Shown one piece after another: positions 1 to 5,250 of a DNA stretch of 5,250 nt. The stretch lies in assembly GCA_001798455.1 (NCBI GenBank), contig MGSI01000124.1:1-5250 (forward strand), read 5' to 3'. Source of the DNA: Deltaproteobacteria bacterium RIFCSPLOWO2_02_FULL_57_26. Lineage in GTDB: Bacteria > Desulfobacterota > Binatia > UBA9968. The notes beneath the pieces are model-generated. The model saw only the letters and a list, made by a program, of their open reading frames with translations. It made no database searches and was not told the origin of the DNA. The translations under genes and the position numbers were made by a program. Within the stretch, counting starts at the first letter, position 1, and each line of letters starts with the position of its first letter.

Positions 1-18
1 AATTTCATTCAGTATCAT
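1..18 (-). CDS. Possible start of gatB (amidotransferase subunit B), cut by window edge
   Basis: One base after the gatA stop codon the minus strand has an ATG (bases 18-16) opening a frame that reads MILNEI to the edge. A second ATG at 8-6, in a different frame, would begin MK plus a third residue. Many GatB proteins begin with a short MKF/MKY-like leader before a conserved VIGLEVH motif, so the second ATG is an equally good candidate. Neither has a clear Shine-Dalgarno sequence, though coupling to gatA termination is possible. The call rests on position only, because gatC-gatA-gatB is a common operon order. The diagnostic residues lie outside the window. Confidence 0.3.
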
Positions 19-19
19 G

Positions 20-1477
20 CTAAAGGCTTGGCTTTCGCTTGTGCCAGTCCGTTGCCTGTTCGTACGCGTAGGCGATCCGGAGGATCGTTGCCTCGTCCAG
101 ATGCTTCCCGACGATCTGCATGCCGATCGGCAATCCGTCTGAGTCAAAGCCGCACGGAACGGAGAGCCCGGGGAGCCCGGCCAGGTTGACGGAGATGGTG
201 AAAATGTCCGAAAGGTACATCTGGAGAGGATCCTGGGTTTTCTCCCCGATTTTAAAGGCTGTTGTCGGCGAGGTAGGCGTGATGATGGCGTCGCATGTTT
301 TGAAAGCGTCTTCAAAGTCTTTTTTGATCAGGGCTCTCACTTTCTGCGCCTTCAGGTAGTAAGCGTCGTAGTAGCCGGCCGACAGGGCGTAGGTGCCGAG
401 CATGATGCGCCGCTTCACCTCCGGTCCGAACCCCTGCTCTCTGGTCTTCATGTAGGTCCCGCCGAGGTCTGTTCCCGGAACGCGCAAACCGTACTTCATG
501 CCGTCGTAGCGGGCGAGATTCGAGCTGGCTTCAGCCGTGGCCACCAGGTAGTAACCCGCCACCGCATACTCCGTGTGCGGGAGCGAGATCTCTTCGGTCT
601 CGATCCCGTTTCGTTCCAGCGTTCGCAGCCCTTCCTTTACGGCTTGCTCCACCTCGGGCTGCATTCCCGGGATGAAGTATTCCTTCGGAATTCCAACCCT
701 CAAGCCTTTGACATCCCCGTCGAGATAGCGGGAGAAAGGGGGTACCGGGGCGTTGATCGAGGTCGAGTCCGACGGATCATGGCCGGCAATCGCTTCCAGC
801 ATCAGCGCTGAGTCCATGACATCTTTGGTCATCGGGCCTACCTGATCCAGCGAAGAGGCATAGGCGATGATGCCGAAGCGGCTCACCCGGCCATAGGTGG
901 GCTTGAGGCCCACGATGCCACAGCAGGCGGCAGGTTGGCGGATCGAGCCGCCGGTGTCCGTTCCGAGAGCGGCGACGCATTGATCGGCGGCGACCGCGGC
1001 GGCTGAGCCGCCGGAGGAGCCTCCGGGCACGCGCTCGAGGCTCCAGGGATTGCGGGTGACGAAGAAGGCGGAGTTCTCGGTCGAGGAGCCCATGGCAAAC
1101 TCGTCCAGGTTGGTCTTCCCCACGATCACGGCGCCTGCCCCTTTGAGCTTTTTGACCGTCGTGCCGTCGTAGGGGGGAATGAAGTTGCCCAGGATCTTCG
1201 AGCCGCAGGTCGTCAGCACCTCTCGGGTGAGAAAGATGTCCTTGAGCGCAATCGGAATGCCCAACAGAGGAACACTCTCTTTCTCTCTGCCGAGGCGCTC
1301 GTCAGCTCTCTTGGCCTCGCGCAAGGCGGTATCGTGGCAAAGCGTGATGAAGGCATGGACCCGATCTTCGGTGGCCGAGATCCTTTGAAAAACCGCCTCG
1401 GTGAGCTCCTGAGAAGAAATCTCGCGCTTCCTGAGCTTCGTCTGTAGCTCGTGGAGCGTAAGGGAATAGAGATTCAT
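20..1477 (-). CDS. gatA: Asp-tRNA(Asn)/Glu-tRNA(Gln) amidotransferase subunit A
   Basis: GatA is the glutaminase/amidase subunit of cytoplasmic GatCAB. It releases ammonia from glutamine, which GatB uses to convert Glu-tRNA(Gln) (and often Asp-tRNA(Asn)) to the cognate amide. The 485-residue product has the amidase-signature Ser-cisSer-Lys triad: K79 in GIPIALKD, S154 in PGGSSGGSAAAV and S178 in GTDTGGSIRQPA. These numbers match those of the well-studied Staphylococcus aureus GatA. The conserved GLKPTYGRVSR follows at about 190-200, and the C-terminus ends with the family-typical EQATDWHKR. Length is normal and the frame is intact. The ATG at 1477-1475 overlaps the gatC stop in an ATGA, so the two are probably translationally coupled. 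No strong Shine-Dalgarno is visible, in keeping with coupling. Confidence 0.98.
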   Translation of the reverse strand: MNLYSLTLHELQTKLRKREISSQELTEAVFQRISATEDRVHAFITLCHDTALREAKRADERLGREKESVPLLGIPIALKDIFLTREVLTTCGSKILGNFIPPYDGTTVKKLKGAGAVIVGKTNLDEFAMGSSTENSAFFVTRNPWSLERVPGGSSGGSAAAVAADQCVAALGTDTGGSIRQPAACCGIVGLKPTYGRVSRFGIIAYASSLDQVGPMTKDVMDSALMLEAIAGHDPSDSTSINAPVPPFSRYLDGDVKGLRVGIPKEYFIPGMQPEVEQAVKEGLRTLERNGIETEEISLPHTEYAVAGYYLVATAEASSNLARYDGMKYGLRVPGTDLGGTYMKTREQGFGPEVKRRIMLGTYALSAGYYDAYYLKAQKVRALIKKDFEDAFKTCDAIITPTSPTTAFKIGEKTQDPLQMYLSDIFTISVNLAGLPGLSVPCGFDSDGLPIGMQIVGKHLDEATILRIAYAYEQATDWHKRKPSL

Positions 1478-1761
1478 TCAATAATCTTCGGGACTTTGAA
1501 AAAATTGTTTTCTTTCGCCGGGGCATTGGACAGCAGCGCATCGACGGCGGGCTCGTGGATGACCTGGTCGTTCCTAAAGCCGTTGACAATGTCGATCACG
1601 TGAGCTAGCGGCTCTACCTTTTCGGTATCGAGCTGGTTCAGCTTCTCTACATATTGGAGAATCTTATCGAGTTGCCGCGTCAGGAGTTCCTCCTCCTCCG
1701 GCGTGAAGCTCAAGCGCGCCAACGCGGCCACTCTCTGGACTTCTTCCCGGCTGATTTTCAT
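1474..1761 (-). CDS. gatC: Asp-tRNA(Asn)/Glu-tRNA(Gln) amidotransferase subunit C
   Basis: GatC is the small subunit that wraps around the GatA-GatB interface and stabilises the complex. The 95-residue product has the usual GatC length and pattern. It has an N-terminal helix beginning MKISREEVQRVAALARLSF, then a second amphipathic helix (about 22-43), then the conserved VEPLAHV segment (about 49-55), a NGFRNDQV turn and a C-terminal FFKVPKIIE. The last motif is the hallmark end of GatC. It is the first gene of the minus-strand operon, with gatA overlapping its stop by 4 bases. The start ATG (1761-1759) has no convincing Shine-Dalgarno upstream, only an A/T-rich stretch. No earlier in-frame start is better supported by the family N-terminus. 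Confidence 0.96.
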   Translation of the reverse strand: MKISREEVQRVAALARLSFTPEEEELLTRQLDKILQYVEKLNQLDTEKVEPLAHVIDIVNGFRNDQVIHEPAVDALLSNAPAKENNFFKVPKIIE

Positions 1762-1769
1762 GGAAAATT

Positions 1770-1797
1770 CTTATCACAGCCGCGCCGCGGATAGCAA
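1770..1797 (-). promoter_or_regulatory. Weak candidate promoter for gatC-gatA
   Basis: Read on the minus strand, TTGCTA (1797-1792) and GATAAG (1775-1770) are 16 bases apart. Each matches four of six sigma-70 consensus positions, and a TG one base before GATAAG resembles an extended -10. The -10 lies only 8 bases from the gatC ATG, so transcription from it would give a nearly leaderless message. That would fit the missing Shine-Dalgarno. The motif matches are poor enough to be chance. Confidence 0.22.
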
Positions 1798-1848
1798 ATC
1801 GCGGTTTTCTATTTACAATTTGCCGGTGAGCGGTTAAAAAGGACCCAC

Positions 1849-2691
1849 ATGAAGCGCGCCCTAACCTGGCTGTCACCGGAGATGGTCCCGCCGGCGCGAC
1901 CCCATGGACTTCTGGAGGAAGAAGCCTACGCGCGCGGTTTCCGCTGTGTGGCAGGCTTGGATGAAGTGGGGAGGGGGCCTTTGGCTGGGCCGGTCGTCGC
2001 CGGCGCCGTCGTTTTGCCCAGAGGCGTCAGCCACCCTCAAATCAACGATTCCAAGCTCCTCTCCGCCAAGGCGCGCGAAGCGTTGGTTCCTTGGATCAAA
2101 GAGAAGGCTTTGGCCTGGGGCTTGGGAATCGTCGGCCCCGGCGAGATTGATCGGATGAATATCTTGAGCGCCAGCCTTCTGGCGATGGCGCAGGCTCTGC
2201 GTCAAATGAGTCCGGTGCCCGACTACCTCCTGATCGACGGCAACCAAAAAATTCCCCTGGAGTTTCTCAAGCCGGAGGAAGCCAGGCAACAGGCGACAGA
2301 TAGGCGAGAGGCATCAGGCAACAGGCAAGAGTCTTTAATCCTCGCGCCTTCCGCCTCTAGCCTCACTCCTTTTCATCCTCATGCCTCACGCCTCACGCCT
2401 CACGCCTTTCCTTTCCAGAGAGCTATCAAGAAAGGGGACCGGCTATCTATTTCGATCGCTGCAGCCTCGATCCTGGCAAAGGTCGCTCGGGACGAGATCA
2501 TGATGGATTACGATCGGCGCTACCCTGAGTACGGATTTGGGCAGCACAAGGGCTATGCGTCATCGTCGCATCTGGCCGCACTTTCCCGCTACGGTCCGTC
2601 GCCGATCCACCGCAGAAGCTTTAGCCCGGTCCGCGAGTGGCTGAAGGTAGCTTTCGGCGGGGAAGCCGTCAGCAGTCAGCTTAAATTTTGA
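1849..2691 (+). CDS. rnhB: Ribonuclease HII with an in-frame repeat-derived insertion
   Basis: RNase HII cleaves RNA in RNA-DNA hybrids and cuts 5' of single ribonucleotides embedded in DNA, starting ribonucleotide excision repair. Family marks are GLDEVGRGPLAGPVV (D38, E39), NDSKLLS (66-72), LIDGN (D130), KGD (D197), SISIAAASILAKVARD and GFGQHKGY, so all four acidic catalytic residues appear present. The protein is 280 residues, longer than the usual 200-230. The extra length lies mainly at about residues 145-187, between IPLEFLKPEE and FQRAIKKGD, where relatives have almost nothing; recalled E. coli RNase HII has about 18 residues between the third and fourth acids, against 67 here. That segment is encoded by heptamer repeats. 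The last residues (GGEAVSSQLKF) also lie partly in a second repeat. The ATG has an AAAAAGGA Shine-Dalgarno 5 bases upstream. Activity despite the insertion is likely but unproven. Confidence 0.95.
   Translation: MKRALTWLSPEMVPPARPHGLLEEEAYARGFRCVAGLDEVGRGPLAGPVVAGAVVLPRGVSHPQINDSKLLSAKAREALVPWIKEKALAWGLGIVGPGEIDRMNILSASLLAMAQALRQMSPVPDYLLIDGNQKIPLEFLKPEEARQQATDRREASGNRQESLILAPSASSLTPFHPHASRLTPHAFPFQRAIKKGDRLSISIAAASILAKVARDEIMMDYDRRYPEYGFGQHKGYASSSHLAALSRYGPSPIHRRSFSPVREWLKVAFGGEAVSSQLKF
2283..2410 (-). repeat. Family A heptamer-repeat element inside rnhB (long copy)
   Basis: The plus strand holds GGCAACA-like heptamers at 2285-2330, with GGCAACA at 2285 and 2317 and variants GGCGACA, GGCGAGA, GGCATCA and GGCAAGA, broken once by GATA. 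A short core (about 2331-2340) follows, then units of the form NNGCCTC or close variants from about 2341 to 2410. Read on the minus strand this gives GAGGCGT-type units, a TTAAAGACTCTT core, then TGTTGCC-type units, the same order as the plus-strand copy at 3112-3174. The arms are partly complementary, so a hairpin is possible. It contains no stop in the rnhB frame. Boundaries are approximate because the ends fade into unique sequence. Confidence 0.85.
2383..2407 (+). repeat. Tandem GCCTCAC heptamer, three perfect units plus GCCT
   Basis: Three uninterrupted copies of the 7-base unit GCCTCAC occupy 2383-2403, and a fourth partial unit follows at 2404-2407. The tract lies in the rnhB coding frame, upstream of the codon for the fourth catalytic acid (D197). 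Because seven is not a multiple of three, gain or loss of one unit would shift the reading frame. Confidence 0.95.
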
Positions 2692-2743
2692 GATGAATGT
2701 TGATCGTCTTTTAGCTGAAGGCTGACCGCTGCGAGCTGATAGC
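2665..2743 (+). repeat. Family B GCTGA-heptamer element with inverted arms, rnhB end to yraN start
   Basis: The left arm at 2665-2684 and right arm at 2711-2729 form an imperfect inverted repeat. By hand alignment 16 of 19 positions can pair, with one bulge, around a 26-base A/T-rich loop. The right side continues as heptamers (AGCTGAA, GGCTGAC, CGCTGCG, AGCTGAT) and ends AGCT against the yraN ATG. The left arm, read on the minus strand, is also NNGCTGA heptamers. It includes the final rnhB codons. No T-run follows the stem, so it is not a standard intrinsic terminator, though it could still attenuate or protect the mRNA end. Confidence 0.75.
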
Positions 2744-2744
2744 T

Positions 2745-3110
2745 ATGCAGAGTCAAAAGCAGATTCTCGGGCAGGAAGGGGAAAGGATAGCCGAGAGGTA
2801 TCTCAAGAAAAAGGGCTACAGGTTTGTGGAGCGGAACTACCGCTGTCCTGTTGGGGAGCTGGATCTCGTTGCGCTGGACCGCCGCGTGATCGTTTTCATC
2901 GAGGTAAAAACACGTACGGACGAGCGCTTCGGGAGCCCGCTGGAGTCAGTTCACCGCCTGAAGCAGCAGCGGATGATCAAGGCGGCGCTCTTTTTTCTCA
3001 GCCAGCATCGGCTGCACGATCGGGAGTCCCGATTTGATGTGATCGGCGTCTCTTTCTCGGGACGCGAGCCGGTGGTAGAACACGTGCAGAATGCGTTTGA
3101 GATCGCATAA
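2745..3110 (+). CDS. yraN: YraN / UPF0102 family nuclease-fold protein
   Basis: This 121-residue protein belongs to the UPF0102 family, whose cellular role is not settled. Its fold is related to the Holliday-junction-resolvase/PD-(D/E)XK nucleases. Visible family features are GQEGERIAERYLKKKGY (about 9-25), RNYR (30-33), GELDLVALD (37-45) with D40, and VFIEVKTR (50-57) with E53 and K55, the likely metal-binding and catalytic set. Length is typical. It starts 53 bases after rnhB, a common pairing that suggests co-transcription and perhaps a shared DNA-maintenance role. The ATG at 2745 fits family N-termini, which place about seven residues before the LG-x-x-GE motif. The Shine-Dalgarno is weak because the family B repeat runs up to the start codon. 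Confidence 0.93.
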   Translation: MQSQKQILGQEGERIAERYLKKKGYRFVERNYRCPVGELDLVALDRRVIVFIEVKTRTDERFGSPLESVHRLKQQRMIKAALFFLSQHRLHDRESRFDVIGVSFSGREPVVEHVQNAFEIA

Positions 3111-3111
3111 A

Positions 3112-3174
3112 GGAGGCGTGAGGCATGAGTAAAAACTTCTTCCTGTTGCCTGTTGCCGTTCGCCTCAAGCCTAA
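3112..3174 (+). repeat. Family A heptamer-repeat element in the yraN-serS gap (short copy)
   Basis: The order is GAGGCGT and GAGGCAT units (3113-3129), an A-rich core (3130-3141), then TGTTGCC-type units (3142-3157) fading into CGCCTCAAGCC. The 17 bases at 3113-3129 are the exact reverse complement of 2378-2394 inside rnhB. Core plus right arm (3128-3150) match the reverse complement of 2317-2340 at 18 of 23 positions without gaps. The arms at 3113-3129 and 3150-3166 can pair at about 12 of 17 positions, so a weak stem-loop could form upstream of serS. Confidence 0.85.
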
Positions 3175-3193
3175 AGGTGTTTCCCATGCTTGA
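3125..3193 (+). CDS. Possible 22-residue leader ORF overlapping the serS start
   Basis: An ATG at 3125 lies 8 bases after a consensus AGGAGG (3111-3116) and opens a 22-codon frame, beginning MSKNFFLLPVAV and ending in TGA at 3191-3193. The stop falls 8 bases inside serS, a layout that would allow translational coupling. There is no run of serine codons and no family I recognise. The whole frame overlaps the family A repeat, and the AGGAGG partly derives from that repeat, so the good signal may be accidental. Confidence 0.22.
   Translation: MSKNFFLLPVAVRLKPKGVSHA
3173..3179 (+). promoter_or_regulatory. serS ribosome binding site (AAAGGTG) that fixes the start
   Basis: AAAGGTG ends 6 bases before the ATG at 3186. 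It supports that ATG over the in-frame TTG at 3153, which lies inside the repeat and has no comparable site. Confidence 0.65.
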
Positions 3194-4457
3194 TGTCAAG
3201 CTGCTGCGAGACCAGTTCGATCTGGTCAAACAGCGGATCGCTACACGGGGAACCCGGATCGTCTGGGAGGAGTTCGTCGCTTTGGACCGCGAGCGCCGTG
3301 CCGCTTTGTCGAGGCTGGAAAAATTGAAGGAGAGGAAAAACCAGCTTTCGGGTGAGATTGGGAAGCTCAAAAAGGCCGGCCAGGATGCGGCCCCGCTCAT
3401 GCGCGAGGTGGGGGGGATTAGCGAAGCCATCCGTGGAGAAGAAGCGCCCCTGCCAGAAATTGAGAAGCGCTTCGAGGGATTCATGCTCCGGATTCCGAAT
3501 CTGCCCCATCAGAGCGTCCCTCTTGGGGGTGGCCCGCAGGACAACCGTGAGGTCCGGCGCTGGGGCGAGCCTCGGAAATTCGATTTCGACCCGAAGAACC
3601 ACTGGGAGATCGGGGAGGAGCTGGGAATCCTGGACTTTGTTCGAGCCGCGAAAATTGCCGGAGCCCGCTTTACGGTGTATTGCGGCCAGGGCGCTTTGCT
3701 CGAGCGGGCGCTGATCAATTTCATGCTCGATTTGCACACGCGCGAGCGCGGTTACCGGGAAATTCTCCCTCCGTTCCTGGTGAATCGAACCGCCATGACG
3801 GGAACGGGGCAATTGCCGAAATTCGAGGAGGATCTCTTCCACACAACCGAGCCGGATTTCTTCCTCATTCCGACCGCCGAAGTGCCGCTAACAAACCTTC
3901 ATCGGGAGGAAATCTTGGATAAAGAAGATCTTCCGATCCGATATACCGCCTACACAGCGTGCTTTCGCCGCGAGGCGGGATCCTACGGCCAGGACGTGCG
4001 CGGCCTGATACGGCAGCATCAGTTTAACAAAGTGGAGCTGGTCAAGCTTACGGAGCCGGAAAGTTCTTACGCGGAGCTGGAAGAGATGGTGCAGGATGCG
4101 GAGGAGGTTCTCAGGCGTCTCGAAATACCCTATCGGATCGTTGAGCTGTGCACCGGGGATTTAGGTTTTGCTGCTGCGAAAACCTACGATATCGAAGTGT
4201 GGCTCCCGGGGCAAAACACCTACCGGGAGATCAGCTCCTGCTCCGATTGTGAGGACTTTCAAGCGCGCCGCGCGCAGATCCGCTACCGCCCGGATCAGAA
4301 AAGCCGGCCGCAATTCGTCCACACGCTCAACGGCTCGGGCTTAGCGGTGGGGAGAACTTTGGTCGCTGTCCTAGAGAACTACCAGCAAAAGGACGGCAGC
4401 GTTATCGTTCCGGCGGCCCTCCGTGCTTACATGGGGGGCTTGGAGCGCATCGGCTAA
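3186..4457 (+). CDS. serS: Seryl-tRNA synthetase
   Basis: SerS is a cytoplasmic class II synthetase that activates serine with ATP and charges tRNA(Ser), and also tRNA(Sec) where present. The 423-residue product is of normal length. It begins MLDVKLLRDQFDLVKQRI, as in the family. An N-terminal antiparallel coiled coil (about 30-100) contacts the long variable arm of the tRNA. The catalytic core shows TAEVPL (230-235, serine pocket), motif 2 FRREAGSYGQDVRG (260-273), TGDLGFAAAKTYDIEVWLPG (323-342), YREISSCSDCEDFQARR (346-362) and motif 3 GSGLAVGRTLVAVLENYQ (383-400) with its arginine at 390. It ends AALRAYMGG, as usual. The ATG at 3186 was chosen because it gives the family N-terminus and has a Shine-Dalgarno. 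The longer frame from TTG 3153 adds 11 residues encoded by repeat DNA. Confidence 0.98.
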   Translation: MLDVKLLRDQFDLVKQRIATRGTRIVWEEFVALDRERRAALSRLEKLKERKNQLSGEIGKLKKAGQDAAPLMREVGGISEAIRGEEAPLPEIEKRFEGFMLRIPNLPHQSVPLGGGPQDNREVRRWGEPRKFDFDPKNHWEIGEELGILDFVRAAKIAGARFTVYCGQGALLERALINFMLDLHTRERGYREILPPFLVNRTAMTGTGQLPKFEEDLFHTTEPDFFLIPTAEVPLTNLHREEILDKEDLPIRYTAYTACFRREAGSYGQDVRGLIRQHQFNKVELVKLTEPESSYAELEEMVQDAEEVLRRLEIPYRIVELCTGDLGFAAAKTYDIEVWLPGQNTYREISSCSDCEDFQARRAQIRYRPDQKSRPQFVHTLNGSGLAVGRTLVAVLENYQQKDGSVIVPAALRAYMGGLERIG

Positions 4458-4462
4458 AATGC

Positions 4463-4476
4463 GTTGCCAGTTGCCG
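4463..4476 (+). repeat. Possible remnant of a family A right arm
   Basis: Fourteen bases just after the serS stop match 13 of 14 positions of the TGTTGCC-type arm at 3145-3158, in the same orientation and with the same 7-base spacing of TTGCC. No core or left arm is visible nearby. A match this short could be chance. Confidence 0.3.
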
Positions 4477-4490
4477 CAAGGTCTTCGCCG

Positions 4491-4500
4491 AAACCGGTTT
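4491..4500 (+). promoter_or_regulatory. Perfect 10-base palindrome AAACCGGTTT, possible operator
   Basis: The palindrome lies 7 bases upstream of a TTGACA hexamer in front of the aldolase-family gene. Symmetry and position would suit binding of a dimeric regulator, but flanking bases do not extend the symmetry and no regulator gene is in view. Confidence 0.2.
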
Positions 4501-4507
4501 GTTCCAA

Positions 4508-4536
4508 TTGACAGGCGAGACCGCGTCGGATACCGT
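4508..4536 (+). promoter_or_regulatory. Candidate sigma-70 promoter for the aldolase-family gene
   Basis: A perfect -35 hexamer TTGACA (4508-4513) is followed after 17 bases by TACCGT (4531-4536), which matches only three of six -10 positions. A better -10-like TATAAC lies at 4551-4556, but it has no matching -35 and would leave a very short leader. The position, in the 114-base gap after serS, is reasonable for an independent promoter. Confidence 0.35.
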
Positions 4537-4571
4537 TTCGAGCATTAAAGTATAACTGACGCGAGGTTTTC

Positions 4572-5250
4572 ATGTCTGAAGCCAATATCACTCGTCTTCG
4601 AGAAGAGATCGCCACGTGCACGCGCCTGCTGGTGATGCAGGGCGTTATGGATTTCAGCGGCCACGTGAGCGCTCGTATTCCAGGCACTGACCGTATTCTC
4701 ATCCAGCCGCGGGATACGAGCCGTGCCGCGCTCACCGCGAATGATATCCTGGTTGTCGATCTAGACGGGAACGTGCTGGAGGGGAAAGGGCCCGCCCCGG
4801 GCGAGACCGCGCTTCACACGGAAGTATACAAGGCGCGGCCGGACACCGCGGCCGTCTGCCACGGCCACCCCAACATTTCCACCATCTTCTCGGTTGTGGA
4901 CCGGCCACTCCTTGCCGTACGGAACTTTGCCTACCGCTTCATGGATGGCGTCCCCGTCCATTCCGACACGACGCACATCCGCACGACCGAGCAGGGCCGA
5001 GCGCTTGCCGAGACGCTCGGAAACCATCGGGTGTGCCTGATGCGCGCCCACGGCACGGCGCTGGTCTCGCCGAGCATGCAGGAGCTTTTCATGGACTGTC
5101 TCGACTTCGAGGAAAACGCCCGGACCCTTCTTTGCGCTGCCGCGCTCGGTCCCTTGCTCCCGTTGACGCAAAAGGAAAAGGAAGAGCTGCGCGCAAGCTA
5201 TGGCCGCTCGGACTATCGAGCCGCCAAAGTGTGGGAGCACTACTGGCATA
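4572..5250 (+). CDS. Class II aldolase/adducin-family protein (partial, runs off the right edge)
   Basis: This family includes zinc-dependent fuculose- and rhamnulose-phosphate aldolases, ribulose-phosphate 4-epimerase, sugar-acid phosphate decarboxylases and methylthioribulose-phosphate dehydratase. The 226 residues seen show SGHVSARIP (29-37), IQPRD (45-49), ILVVDLDGNVLEG (59-71), PGETALHTEVYKARPD (76-91) with E78 in the catalytic position, the zinc-ligand pair H97 and H99 in CHGHP, and the third ligand H160 in MRAHGTALVSP. All metal ligands are therefore present, and Glu rather than Asp at 78 points away from the epimerase. The substrate cannot be read from this. The ATG has GAGG 5 bases upstream. 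The start is 114 bases after serS, and no stop occurs before the edge. The C-terminal tail is missing. Confidence 0.92.
   Translation, partial: MSEANITRLREEIATCTRLLVMQGVMDFSGHVSARIPGTDRILIQPRDTSRAALTANDILVVDLDGNVLEGKGPAPGETALHTEVYKARPDTAAVCHGHPNISTIFSVVDRPLLAVRNFAYRFMDGVPVHSDTTHIRTTEQGRALAETLGNHRVCLMRAHGTALVSPSMQELFMDCLDFEENARTLLCAAALGPLLPLTQKEKEELRASYGRSDYRAAKVWEHYWH

Noticed and set aside
53..64. GTTGCCTGTTCG in gatA resembling the family A arm
   Set aside because: It encodes the conserved GatA C-terminal EQATDW segment, so the similarity is explained by protein coding.
1785..1808. Small hairpin CCGCG/CGCGG followed by TTTT, resembling a plus-strand terminator
   Set aside because: The stem is only 5 base pairs with a 10-base loop, and no plus-strand gene lies upstream; it sits between divergent starts.
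2283..2410. CRISPR array, intein or mini-transposon in rnhB
   Set aside because: The units are 7 bases with no unique spacers; the segment is too short and lacks any splicing motif for an intein; there is no transposase and no clean terminal inverted repeat or target duplication.
3153..3185. Longer serS start at the TTG of 3153
   Set aside because: It adds 11 residues encoded by repeat DNA, lacks a suitable Shine-Dalgarno, and the ATG at 3186 gives the standard MLD N-terminus of seryl-tRNA synthetases.
3171..3842. Long open minus-strand frame opposite serS
   Set aside because: It lies antisense to the fully conserved seryl-tRNA synthetase and shows no family features.
4761..5249. Long open minus-strand frame opposite the aldolase-family gene
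   Set aside because: It has no recognisable protein features, while the plus strand encodes the complete zinc-ligand and catalytic set of the family; it is a high-GC shadow.

Overview
This is an ordinary bacterial housekeeping segment with moderately high GC. It carries parts of the tRNA-charging machinery, an R-loop/ribonucleotide repair nuclease, and the start of a sugar-metabolism-type enzyme. GatC and GatA indicate a bacterium that makes Gln-tRNA(Gln) and/or Asn-tRNA(Asn) by transamidation. The rnhB-yraN pairing is common in Proteobacteria-like and related lineages. Together with the intergenic heptamer repeats, this makes an environmental lineage of the Deltaproteobacteria/NC10/Rokubacteria kind plausible. 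That placement is a guess from general feel and not from a search.

Layout. On the minus strand, gatC (1474-1761) and gatA (20-1477) overlap by 4 bases (ATGA). A further start codon follows directly after gatA at the left edge and is probably gatB. Divergently, after an 87-base gap, the plus strand carries rnhB (1849-2691), yraN (2745-3110), serS (3186-4457) and a class II aldolase/adducin-family gene that starts at 4572 and runs off the right edge. GatCAB and seryl-tRNA synthetase both supply charged tRNAs for translation. RNase HII removes ribonucleotides from DNA, and YraN is an uncharacterised nuclease-fold protein often found next to it. The aldolase-family gene looks like a separate metabolic unit, with its own candidate promoter.

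The most unusual content is a set of degenerate 7-base-period repeats. Family A has arms of GAGGCGT-like and TGTTGCC-like heptamers on either side of a short A-rich core. One copy fills the yraN-serS gap. A longer, oppositely oriented copy sits inside the rnhB reading frame, where it adds about 43 residues between the third and fourth catalytic acids while keeping the frame open. Family B has GCTGA-type heptamers in inverted arms. It spans the last codons and stop of rnhB and reaches the yraN start codon. The window therefore appears to show small repeat elements that colonise gene junctions and, in two places, have been read through as protein. I see no CRISPR array, transposase, rRNA or tRNA gene.
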